The translations under genes were made by a program, and so were the position numbers. The notes under the pieces were generated by a model. The model did no database searches and was not told where the DNA came from. It saw only the letters and a program-made list of their open reading frames with translations. Positions 50,172-62,100 of a stretch of DNA of 64,000 nt are shown here, one piece after another (the first letter of the stretch is position 1; each line of letters opens with the position of its first letter). Source of the DNA: Cordylochernes scorpioides (taxonomy: Eukaryota > Arthropoda > Arachnida > Pseudoscorpiones > Chernetidae); the NCBI GenBank assembly GCA_030710605.1, contig CP092874.1:21429880-21493879 (forward strand), read 5' to 3'.

Positions 50172-53100
50172 GTAAGTACTCACAGTCTAGGTCGGCTTTG
50201 ACGTTATTGGTTGAATACTTTGTTTTCTCATACAGGTTTTTAATTTATTATATTTGTAGCTATTAGGGATTGCATGTGTTGGTATTTGAAGGAAAGTTAT
50301 CATCAAAGTTGATTAATAAAACACTAAAATTCTCGGCGAGTGTAAAAATTTCAGTTGTACATATATCCACGCCTACGCGTATATTAGCAAACACTTCTAG
50401 TAAGAGATAGTCGATGTTTTTTTAATTAAACCCCCGTTGAAAAGCGATTATCGATTAAAAGATATATATAGCCTTATATAAGAATAAAAAGGAAACTCAT
50501 TGTGAGAAATCATTGTAGTTTCAAACCTGCGCTTGGATTATATAGCCATCCAGATCTATAAATGGCCCTTACCTCGGTAGCCCTCCTTCTAGCTTAGCGC
50601 TTGATTGTTTGACTAATTGGCCATTAGGGAATGGTCTTAAAAATTGAGCCGGACGTGATACAGCCTACAGCTCCCTAGTAGACAGGAGGGAGAATTATAA
50701 TTCGTCACCTTGCAACCATACCAGGGGGGGATGGTGTACTTACAGTACAAGCTTTCACAACCCTCTACCCACCATGATTATCATGGCCTGGTACTACATG
50801 TGTAGACATTTTAAATACATGTGTAGGCATGTGGTGTACCTACATCCTAGGATTATATAGCCATCCAGATCTATCAAAGGCCCTTAAGTCGGTAGCCCTG
50901 CTTCTAGCATAGTGAAACCTGATAGGTAGGAGGGAAAATATCAATTCTTCTCACCATACCATGAGAGAAACCTGGGCAAGAAGAAATGAACGTAAATACA
51001 CCAATGGATAGTATGTGGGTTATCCCTAGACTGCACGTACTGTATGTAGCCAGGCTAAACTGTCTCTCCTCACCATATGTGACAGTTGCGACACCAGCCA
51101 CCAGCTGTGACATCTGTGGAATGACGACTCCTTACCCATCCACATAAACGACTTGTCTTTTTTTTTAAATCAATAATTCTTCTTTGTTTTGTCACTCCGT
51201 GGTGTGTCGTAAGTTCTCTCGCCCAGATGTACGTGTAGTGTATTGTAGAATGGTGTGTGAGATAATGTTTTTAATTTAAATATCACGTCATATTATAGTG
51301 GACAGTTATCTTACCACTGGGTGTGTGATATGTTCTACAGTTATAGGAGAATTGATTGATCCAGGGTGGTTGATGCAAGAGTGATAACAACCGCTGGCTT
51401 GGACAACCACGAACCGTGAGCGAATTCCCACATTTAGCTCTTTTTCATTAAGAAAGAAAAGATATTAAACTGTTCTATCATTCGACTCGTTGTGTCTGAA
51501 AGTGGCGAAGGAAGCAGAAAGATGTAGTGTTGTATTAGAAATAGTGATTATACCTGACCGCGCTGTACGTTGTATTAGAACGAGTGGTATAAAGCCCTTC
51601 GATTTCCTACAGCCATCTATGGCGATTTGGCCCAGCCACTTTGCCAGCTAAACACCTCTTTGGCAGATTGTCAAGATTCCATTAGATCCCGTATGGATCT
51701 CATGGAATTAAGTCCTCCCTACACTGACGAGGGCGATTATCCCGAAACCATGGTCTCTAGGTGGACGCTTTTCAGTTTTCCAAAGCTGATGTTGTGGCTT
51801 TGTCACCAACCCGAGACCGTTAGTTTGCGGTGACCGTCAATAGATGGCGTCTAGTTTTGACGTCTATTTTGACGGGAGAGGCGACCTTTGTCTCTTTAGA
51901 TCAATATCCTCCCGGCAAAATTTCCATCAACTGTTTTCTGAATTAAAAAAAAATGCGCCAATGACTTTCGATTCTTGAGAAAGTCCAACCAACCCAGTGA
52001 GTGTGCAAGTTATTAAACGAGGCTCTCTTTGGTACATTTGTAAATGCAATAGTCGAACTGCGCTTTCTACATATGTAGACATGTGATGTACTTGCACCAT
52101 TGGATAGTGGGCTACCGTGGGCTACTTAGACCGAAGTCTGTACGCCTGTGGTGCACTTGCAGTAAAAACAGTCACTAAATACCCACCATGATTATCATGG
52201 CCTGTACCATGTGTACTAGGGATAATTTATAATAATTAAATGATCCACCGCGGGTATTTATAGAGAGATCTTTCCGAAAAAAAAAAAAGAAAGAAACCTT
52301 TCCTGTCAAAATCGACGCATAAACTTTGTGTCTCTAGCAAATTCTGAAGATTTCATCAATTCCCTGTAGATCACAATAAAATCAAAGCCTGTCTTGGAAT
52401 GACAAGGGCCATTTGCCCGAAACTACAGGTGGGCGTTCTCATTTTGCCAAAGCTGGTGTTGTAGCTCATTCCTTATCTCACCACTGGCAAAGTTTTTACT
52501 AGGGTTTATAGACGTAATTCATTGTTCTAACGTATAATTAAAGGGGAATTTGCACGAATAACATCTTCCCGAAACTCAAAATTATATTTTAGCCTGAAAA
52601 TCGACCTTGTCACTTCACCAGCCTAAACACCTTTTTGGCCAATTCGACCGTTTTCATAATTCTTCTCGTAGTATGTTATAAAATAGAAGCCGTCCCTGTA
52701 CTGATGAGGGACATAGCCTGAAACCATGGTATACTGGTTGTTGGCTTTTGTCTGTATTTGTCAATACTGGTGTTCTGGCTTATTATTTATCATCTACGTT
52801 TTGTACTGGAGTGTTAACACAAAATGCGAATTGTTTCATTATTTTAATGCATTTTAAAAGAGAGAGAGGTGTGATTTTGGTATACATGTATATATTTAAT
52901 TAAAAAGGTATATATTGGATCAAAATATCATTTATTTTACCAATATTTCAGTTGGCTGAACGCCAACCTTTTTCAAGGTATTATAACATTAATCTATATT
53001 AAAAATAAAGAAAGCATATCCTGACCACAAGCACATGTGAATTTTAGATGGCAGAGCGCCATCTAGTGGAGCAAAAATAAACTAAACGTTTATTAACCTT

Positions 53101-56100
53101 GCTCCGTGATATTTGGCCAACCCAATTTCTTGATAAATCATAATCTTGATAAATCAATTCTTGATAATTAAATTCTTGATAAATCAATGGCTTTTCTTGA
53201 TTTATCAAGAAATTGGGTTGGCCAAATATCACGGAGCAAGTTAAACGTTTAGTTTATTTTTGCCCCACTAGATGGCGCTCTGCCGTCTAAAAAGCACATG
53301 TGCTTGTAGTCAGGATATGCTTTATTTATTTTTAATATTAACACCTGACCCACTTATCTTTTATTTTTTCTATTGTTTTTTTCATATTAATCTATATATA
53401 GTATGTGTGGTTAGATATGTTTTCTCAGTATCCACAAGTTGTATGCTAACCCTGTGGTGGGCAATATACAGTGGAGTCCAGCTCCCCCCAACACTGGCTG
53501 CTACTGGACCGTCTAGTTCAGCAGGTTGTCCTCCAGGGGGAGCTGGGGGAGGATCCTGACTGCACCCCCATTGCCATCAATGTCCGCGATGTTGTCCAGC
53601 TGTGAGTATCATAGTTGTGATTTTTTTAAATTTTATTATTACCGAAGCACTATCAGACTATTGTGCTATATTAGAATTATTTACATATATATATTCGAAA
53701 CTATTTTAAAGGCGTAAGATTCTTTTTGAAAATAAACACTATCTACTGCCATTACTGCAATGAAAAAATTAATGGGAGGGCCTGGCTCATCAGTGATGAA
53801 CCCTCCCAGCGGTTTCGCCAGTTTAATCTACCATTTACTGATGAGCCAGGCCCTCCCATTAATTTTTCCATTGCAGTTAGGGCAGTAGAAATTGTTTATT
53901 TTCAAAAAGAATCTTACGCCTTTAAAATAGTTTCGAATTTTGATAACAGATGGCGCGCTAGTGCAACATATATACCTTTAATTATTTACACGATGTAGTG
54001 ATTTATAAATCTGTGTACAAATAGCTCTAAACTTGCCAAAGTTTTCATAAGATTGAGTATATACAGAAAGATGGCATTATGTCAAAGTAAGCAAGTACAA
54101 TTTGGTTAGTCAGAGGGCAAACCAACAAAAGATGGTGTTTCAACATCTAGACAGCATGTTGGAACATTTATAACTCTCAAGTCAAAGACAAAACTTTAAA
54201 AGAGTCCTTTGCCTGTGAAGAATGAAGTAGTGTATTTATCAGAAACAATGAAGCTTGGTACATCTCTCAGAAAAAAATTCTTGAACGTTGCATTAGTTTG
54301 AGAAAGATAAAATATAAATTTTGTATTGATATATAATTTATTCAACTCATTTGTAAGGGGCTTATTTAGTGTGGATGGACGGATGGATTCCAGAATGTCG
54401 AGTAGCGGACATGTGATTTATCTTTGTCACCCCGCTCTAGAGTGGACACTAACCGCGGTAGACAACAGCCAATGTCTGTCTGTTTAGAGGGGGGGGGGGG
54501 GGGGGCACACAATAACCATTTAACACATCAATTAAAAACCAATCAATTAAACTATGTAAAAACATGTGGGTATGACGTCATATAGTGTAATTACTGGGGA
54601 ACACAGATGGTGATTTCACATGACTACCTGAACAACAATTTTCCATAAACTGACACATGGTAGTGAATGCCATGTTTATCACACGGTGTTTGACGGGGGA
54701 ATGTATTGGAACCTTGGTTTATACAATGTTTATAAGACAAATTCACAATGTTTAATCTCTTATATAGTTTTACACCAAACAACGCTTTAAAACATTTTGA
54801 AAGAACATTTAATAAAATGATAACTGAGATTGAAAATTCTTCTTATACACAGGGATTTCATTTTCAAATTGGGGAACTTCTTCCAATTTATAGAATAGGT
54901 TAGTAGGGACTTATGCTTGTAATATTTTTTGTTTATGTTTATTATTGATGAAAGATATATTTTTATATAAAAGACTTATTTATCTTAAGTGAACAACGTG
55001 CAACATACTAATAATGTAAAGTTAGATGTATATTACATATTTATAAAAACAACAATGGTGGTCGATGGTCAAATATATTTAAACATATTATATTACAATG
55101 CTATGTTCTGATCTTGTAGCGTTCTTTGATGGACCCATTCATCTAGGAGAATAGGGGATTGATATGAGGGGATTTGAATTACGCTGCTACACTGTGTTGA
55201 AATAGGTTATAATGACAGGAAGGGTATGAAGGCAGTATTATGTGGACTACGGCGTTTAGTGTTTGAACCATTCACTGTTCAGAGTACGATGTTTTAAAAT
55301 AAAAATTACCAACAAAATATATCACATGTGTCCGAATGTTGCTGATGTTTTGTACCATCCATCTGAATAAAACAACATAATCAGATGTTTTTTTTAATAT
55401 CTTATATATACATTTACCTCCCCGATATCCTACATTTTAGCCCTTTGTTCTATTTTTAGCATGTAGAGATTAGGGTTTGAAACGATGCTATTTTTATGTT
55501 ATACAGTATACAGATTAATTAAAAAAGGCATATATTGGATCAAAATATCATTTATTTTACCAATATTTCAGTTAGCTGAACGCCAACCTTTATCAAGGTA
55601 TTATAACATATTTAATGTGTGTCAACAACAAACTCAGCGCCACATAACGTCAACAACATGTTGCTGACGTTATGTGGCGCTGAGTTTGTTGTTTACACAC
55701 ATTAAATATGTTATAACACCTTTAACACCTTGATAAAGGTTGGCGTTCAGCCAACTGAAATATTGGTAAAATAAATGATATTTTGATCCAATATATGTCT
55801 TTTTAATTAAAGATTTATTTATGGATTGCTCTATTTTCAAAACAGTATACAGTGTAGGAGGTTTGATTCACAGGACTATCTCACTGTCAACAGCATTCAC
55901 CACATGTAGAAATTAGTGTTGTTTAAATTACCTGCAAAGGTTTAAGGTACTATGGTTTATAGACACATCCTAGAAGCAAATACGGCCACCCAGACCTTTC
56001 GGTCCATAAACCGGCATGCGATAGCATACCCATTGCTGCATTATAGACACATCCTAGAAGCAGTGGCCACCCAGACCTTACGGTCCATAAACCGGAGCAT

Positions 56101-59100
56101 ACGATAGCATAGCATAGACACAGAATAGAATAGAAATTTGGCTCAATCAAGGACTGAGCCAGGGACGATATAGGCGTAAAAGCCCTTGCATCCCCTGTCG
56201 GTCACAACAGCCAGAAAGGGAATGATGCATTCTCCATGCACCGAGCGGCCATTGTTTGGCCCCTCGCGCCCGCCATTATGGTCTGGCTACATGGGGTCGA
56301 CCAATCACCCACAGGCGTCTCCGAGAATTCATGGCAAGGTTGCTGACCGAGCCCTCTCGTTCGGACTTAGTTAAACCCGTCCTAAAGTTCCAATAGGACA
56401 CAGAATAAAAATTCGGCTCAATCAAAGACTGAGCCAGGGATGATATAGGCTTCTATGGCCCTTGCATCCCAGGCTTTCGCCGTAATCTAGGTCCACACAG
56501 CCAAAAGGAATGATGCATTCTCCATGCACCGAGCGGCCATTGGTAGGCCCCTCGCGCCCGCCAGTATGGTCTGGCTACAATGGGGTTGACCACTCACCCA
56601 CAGGCGTCTCCGAGAGTTCATAGCAAGGTTGCTGACCGAGCCCTCTCGTTCGGACTTAGCTAAACCCGTCCTAAAGCTCCAATAGGACTCCCCCCCTTTA
56701 GCCCTCGAACCTTTGATCACAGTACTCCCTGAATCTGCCGTCGAATCAAGGACCTCTGAGGTTCTGAGGTTGACGCGGGGAAACCAACGCGGAGGCGAGG
56801 GGGTGGTACTACTGTGTGCACCCCTTGGTTTTTCAACACCAGGCCTAGCCCCGGTGCAATTTTCGCGAACGGCAAGGTCGCTCCCAATGACGCACACACA
56901 GAGCGAAGACCCATGAGTTTCAAGTTGCCTCTCCACTCCCCTCAGGGTGATGGCGAGGGCGGGAATACTTCTCCCCGCTCCAATAGGACACAGTGCAGTA
57001 CGTACAGTTCACAGTGTTATCTCACTGTCAACTAAGTGTCTCTATCACATGTAGAAATGAGCGTTGTTTGAGTTCCCGGGAAGAATATGTCCACAGTGTA
57101 GGACGTACAGTGTAAGACAGTAGTTGTGTGGACGCAGGCTGGCGACCGAGGAGGAGATGCGGCGGATGTCAGAGAAGGTGGAGATCCTGGAGCAGGAGAA
57201 CAACGAGCTCACCACCAACTTGGCCAAGAAGGAACAGGAGCTCGACGTCCACGTTCAGGAGAAGGTAGTCTGTCCTCCGCCTTTCCTGTCTCAGGGACTC
57301 TCGTGAAGGTACAGGATGGTTCTTTGAGGAACACAACAAACCGCTCGATAGGGGAGTCCTCCAAGCTATGTTCAGGGATTGCCTTTCCAACACTGTACCG
57401 TTTATAACGGTATACAAGAGCCAATTTCCTTTGAAAAAGAGATTTCAACACAAGATAAAAGTAAATATATATGTTGAATATAGAGCAATCCATTTTTGAT
57501 AATTAAAATAGGGGCATATTTTGGATCAAAATATTTATTAAATTTCAATATTTCGACGAGGCTGTTCGCCTATCTTCTTCTCGGAAAAAATTCAAAAATG
57601 CGCATCACGCGGATAATAAGCTTACAAGGTTTTTGATTTTTTTTTTCGAGAAGAAGATAGGCGAACAGCCTCGTCGAAATATTGAAATTTAATGAATATT
57701 TTGATCTAAAATATGCCCTTATTTTTATTTAACATATATAGACGCCATAACTACGTTGAAGACCAGGTTTTATAAGACCAAGACCAAGTCTTCTTTTTTT
57801 AATTTTTGATTTCATACCTGAAGAATTCTTGTATCATCGCCGAAAGGAATATGGGAAAATTAATGGAAGGGCCTGCTGGCTCATCACTGATGTGACTCAA
57901 ACTGAAGACAAATGTGCAATAGTAATCAATACAGCACTGCTGCTGTGTAAAAAACACTCAGATAGATTTAACTGGGAACTTCTCGGAGGGGTTTCAAATG
58001 ATGAGCTACAGCCATTGCAATATCTTTCATCTTCTCTTTTCAGTAATTACTGGAGAATATGTTTAGTGTACTTGTTCTTAAAGACATTTCGGCCAGAATA
58101 GCTTTTATTTTTTCGACGTTTCGACAAAACAAACTTTTGTCTCCTACACTCATGGACAAAACTTAAGGAAAACTTAATTCTGATATCGCCGGTCGGCTTT
58201 ATTTTTGGTTTGTTTTTGAAATTTAGGAGACAGAGACAATTTTGTTCACACTTGGTTATCTTGTGTGTCTATAATAAAGTTCACTGTAATATCTTTCAGA
58301 GTTATTGTCCAGATATACATGGTAAAAGGTACAACTTCCTTAAGTTTTGTCCATGAGTGTATATACACTTGGTTATCTCGCGTGTCTTCAATAAAGTTCA
58401 CTGTAATATCTTTCAGAGTTATTGTCCAGATATACATGGTAAAAGGTACAACTTCCTTAAGTTTTGTCCATGAGTGTATATACACTTGGTTATCTCGCGT
58501 GTCTTCAATAAAGGTCACTGTAATATCTTTCAGAGTTATTGTCCCGATATACATGGTAAAAGGTATAACTTCCTTAAGTTTTGTCCATGAGTGTATATAC
58601 ACTTGGTTATCTCGCGTGTCTTCAATAAAGTTCACTGTAATATCTTTCAGAGTTATTGTCCAGATATACATGGTAAAAGGTACAACTTCCTTAAGTTTTG
58701 TCTATGAGTGTATATATACTTGGTTATCTCGTGTGTCTTCAATAAAGATCACTGTAATATCTTTCAGAGTTATTGTCTGAATCCCGATATACATGGTAAA
58801 AGGTACAACTTCCTTAAGGTTTGTCCATGAGTATATATAAATATATTAATACATATTTATAACGCCTTACCAAATGCTCTATTTCCCTGACGAGAACAAA
58901 ATATTTTGGTCGATACCTCGAATAAATAAAAAACTTTTCTGACCGAAGTTATTTCTAAGAACTATGAATGCAACCTCTATCTTTCAGATGATATTCTTAT
59001 ATCTAAAATAGCACAAAAATTTCCCTTTCAGCAAAATGGGTTGTAATATTGAAATTTATGCTAAGGAATCTCCAACATAGATTTAGAAGACGATATTTTT

Positions 59101-62100
59101 ATTGGTATTAGATGTCTGAGAGTAAAATTCTACAAGATGGGGGGTCGAGAACGGTGGATTGTTTGAGAGAGAATATATCGAGGAATTTTACATATTTCCA
59201 GAATAAAGTTGCATAAAAGCTCGACATATGCAATTAAGATAATTTTATATTTTATGAAACGTTGCGAGTGGAGAAAGGTTTATACGAAACTTGGCATCTA
59301 TAAAGATTGCCATAGGGACTTAATAATTGTTTGAGTTTACTTTGAATAAAACATAGTTTATACGTACATGTGTTTTATAACTCTTTTGATAATGATTTAT
59401 CATGCTAAATTTCATAAATGTATACATTATCTCTCTTATATATTATCTATCTTGATTTGTAAAAAGCTTTCTCTCTTTTTTTCAACTTTATTTTCCTCTT
59501 TTGCCCCCTTTATTTTTTGAGCTGCTTTCTTTAGGGTTTTATTTATTTTTAAATGTGGATTTTCATTTTCTATCTCTGCTTCTTTTCTGCTATCATCATG
59601 ATCGTCTGCAAAACTTCTTCTGCTATCATTGCTATCGTCTGCAAAACTTCCGCCAGAATTTTTTTTATCGTCACCCATCTTCTGCTCACTTTTTATTTTT
59701 CGTCTGCAACTTTTCTTCTGCTAGCACTATTATCGTCTGCAACTTTTCTTCTGCTGACTTTTTATTTATTTTTTCATATCTCTCTGCTCTTCTGTTTTTA
59801 TTTCTCTCAGCTTTCTCTTCAAACTCAAAATGATAAATTTTTCCTTTTAAAGTGTTTATTATTATTATTTTCCCCCAATTTTTGGACCATTTCTAGGAAG
59901 ATCNNNNNNNNNNNNNNNNNNNNNNNNNNNNNNNNNNNNNNNNNNNNNNNNNNNNNNNNNNNNNNNNNNNNNNNNNNNNNNNNNNNNNNNNNNNNNNNNN
60001 NNNTCCAATCCAAGAACGACAAGATGAAAGTTAAACTGGAAAAGGAATCTGTTGAAAATTTAGAAGCCAAACAAAAGATAGCTGAGCTTGAATTTAAAGT
60101 GAAAGAATATGCAGATATGGTAAGTTTACCCCCCTACTTCTCCTTCTTTTGTTTATTATTCCAATCCCCCATTTTTTGTTTGTGTTTTCTTTTATATTTT
60201 TTGGATTTCATTATAATATAATGATGATGTAGAAGAAGAAAAAAAATGAAACAGGTAAGTATCCATTGTAAAATCAGTGTAATATGCATGCCACTCTTAA
60301 AAAGATACGAGATTTTTTTTTGATAATACTATGATAACTTTAAACGAAATTGAAGATAATAAAAAATGCCACCATAGAAAGAGTTTATCATTATAAAAGT
60401 TTCAATATAAATATTTTTTTCACTGAAAATTTTTTGACTTTTTTTTAATTAAAAAAAAATAGGAAGAAATGTTTCTCTCGAAATATATTTAAAAATTACA
60501 GATGAATGTATGTCTCTTTTTATTCTTATTGTTTTTAGGTTTAGAGATTTTTTTATTGTGTACCCGGTTTTGTGAATATTTCCATTTATATAAATTAGAA
60601 GAGACAGAATTAAGTCTAAATGCTGTCTACATGGTCATGTCTATGTTGTGTTTGCGCTTTTAATCAGATACATTGAAAAATTAACTTCATTTTTCTATTA
60701 AACGGTTCGTTAGAAAGTTAAGAGTACCAATGTATATGGAATATTTGACTGTGTCAGTGGTAGACAGAGACTCATCAATCTACATTGTAGACGCGGTGTA
60801 GAGGTTTTTTGTTATAAAATCAACCATTCAGGAGTTTAAGGAGGTGTGAACGACGTATGTCTGTGGGGCTCCAGCTCTCCCAGCGGGGGAGACAGGGGGT
60901 CTCCTCTAAGGTGGAGACTCTACTCCAGAACGGCAGTCTCTCAGACGACATCAAGGCAGAGATCCACCAGTCGTCTGCTGGGGAGATCAAACCCCCGCCC
61001 CCCATGGTAAACGGGGACATGATGCCCCCTCCTCCTCCCCCACCGCCCCCGTCAGGTAACCCCACAATACTTTGAACACCCTTTGAACACAAGGCAATAA
61101 CTCGTCATCTGTAATCAAGAAATGACACTTATAAAGCACCGATTTTTTTTTAAATTTCAAACAGTTATAAAATGAAAGGATTTAAAAGCACGAATGTTTC
61201 TTTTATACATAATACAAACTTCTACTGCCCTTACTGCGATGAAAAAATATAATGAGAGGGCTTGGCTCATCAGTGGTGAACCCTCCCAGCGGTTTGTATT
61301 ATGTATAAAAAAAAAACATTCGTGCTTTTAAATCCTTTCATTTTATATGTATAGATGGCGCGTTATTACTTTGTGTTAATTTAAATAGTTAGCACACATT
61401 CTAGTGTTCTTATCTGCTATGAAATAATATAATGGGAGGATCCAGCTCATCAGTGGTGAACTCTTTCTGCTGTTTCGCCAGTTTAATCTACCATTACCGC
61501 TTTTTTTCGAGCACTACTATTGTATTGGATGATTATATATCAAACAATGAAGAGAGTTGAATCTTAGTTATGATGTTTAATCCAGCTATGGACATAGTTA
61601 CATATTGGCATCGAGCAAGGCTCTTCCTCATGCCTACCTTTCTTATACCCCAAATCACCACAGATAAATATCACAAACAATACCTTCTTCTGCTCACATA
61701 TCTTTATGTCGTAGAATTTACATAAAAACCTCGCAACTAATCTAAAAAATTACAATAAAACCTCCCATAAGCGACCCATCTGATGAACTCTACCTCCTTG
61801 AACGACCCACCTTTGTAAAATCAATTATTCAAAAGCCATTTAAAACCTGCTTAAGGAACCTTCAACAGGATCGTCTCCAAGGAATAAAAACCAGCAGTAT
61901 CGTTTTTAAGACAGTTACTCATGGGAAATTATATTATACTAGCTCAGGGGGTCGGCAACCTTTTGAGTGAGAAGAGTCACAAATTAAAATTTACAAAATT
62001 TCAAAGTTTTTAGAAAGCAACAATAAATAATACTCGCATAAATAAAAACTTTATATATGTATTATTGATATTATTGGACAAGACACTACCACCATTAAGT

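Noticed and set aside
56487-56936. 149-residue minus-strand frame
   Set aside because: Crosses a duplicated GC-rich repeat; no domain, and frames in GC-rich repeats stay open easily.
58246-58780. Opposed frames of 141 and 171 residues
   Set aside because: They read the MITE-derived array in both directions because the unit is a multiple of three.
59436-59678. Charged frame with SFADDSNDS-type repeats, minus strand
   Set aside because: Low complexity made of short tandem repeats; no homologue recognised.
59553-60221. 222-residue frame spanning the N gap
   Set aside because: Only the part from 60006 to 60119 is DAAM; the rest is intron read through a run of N.
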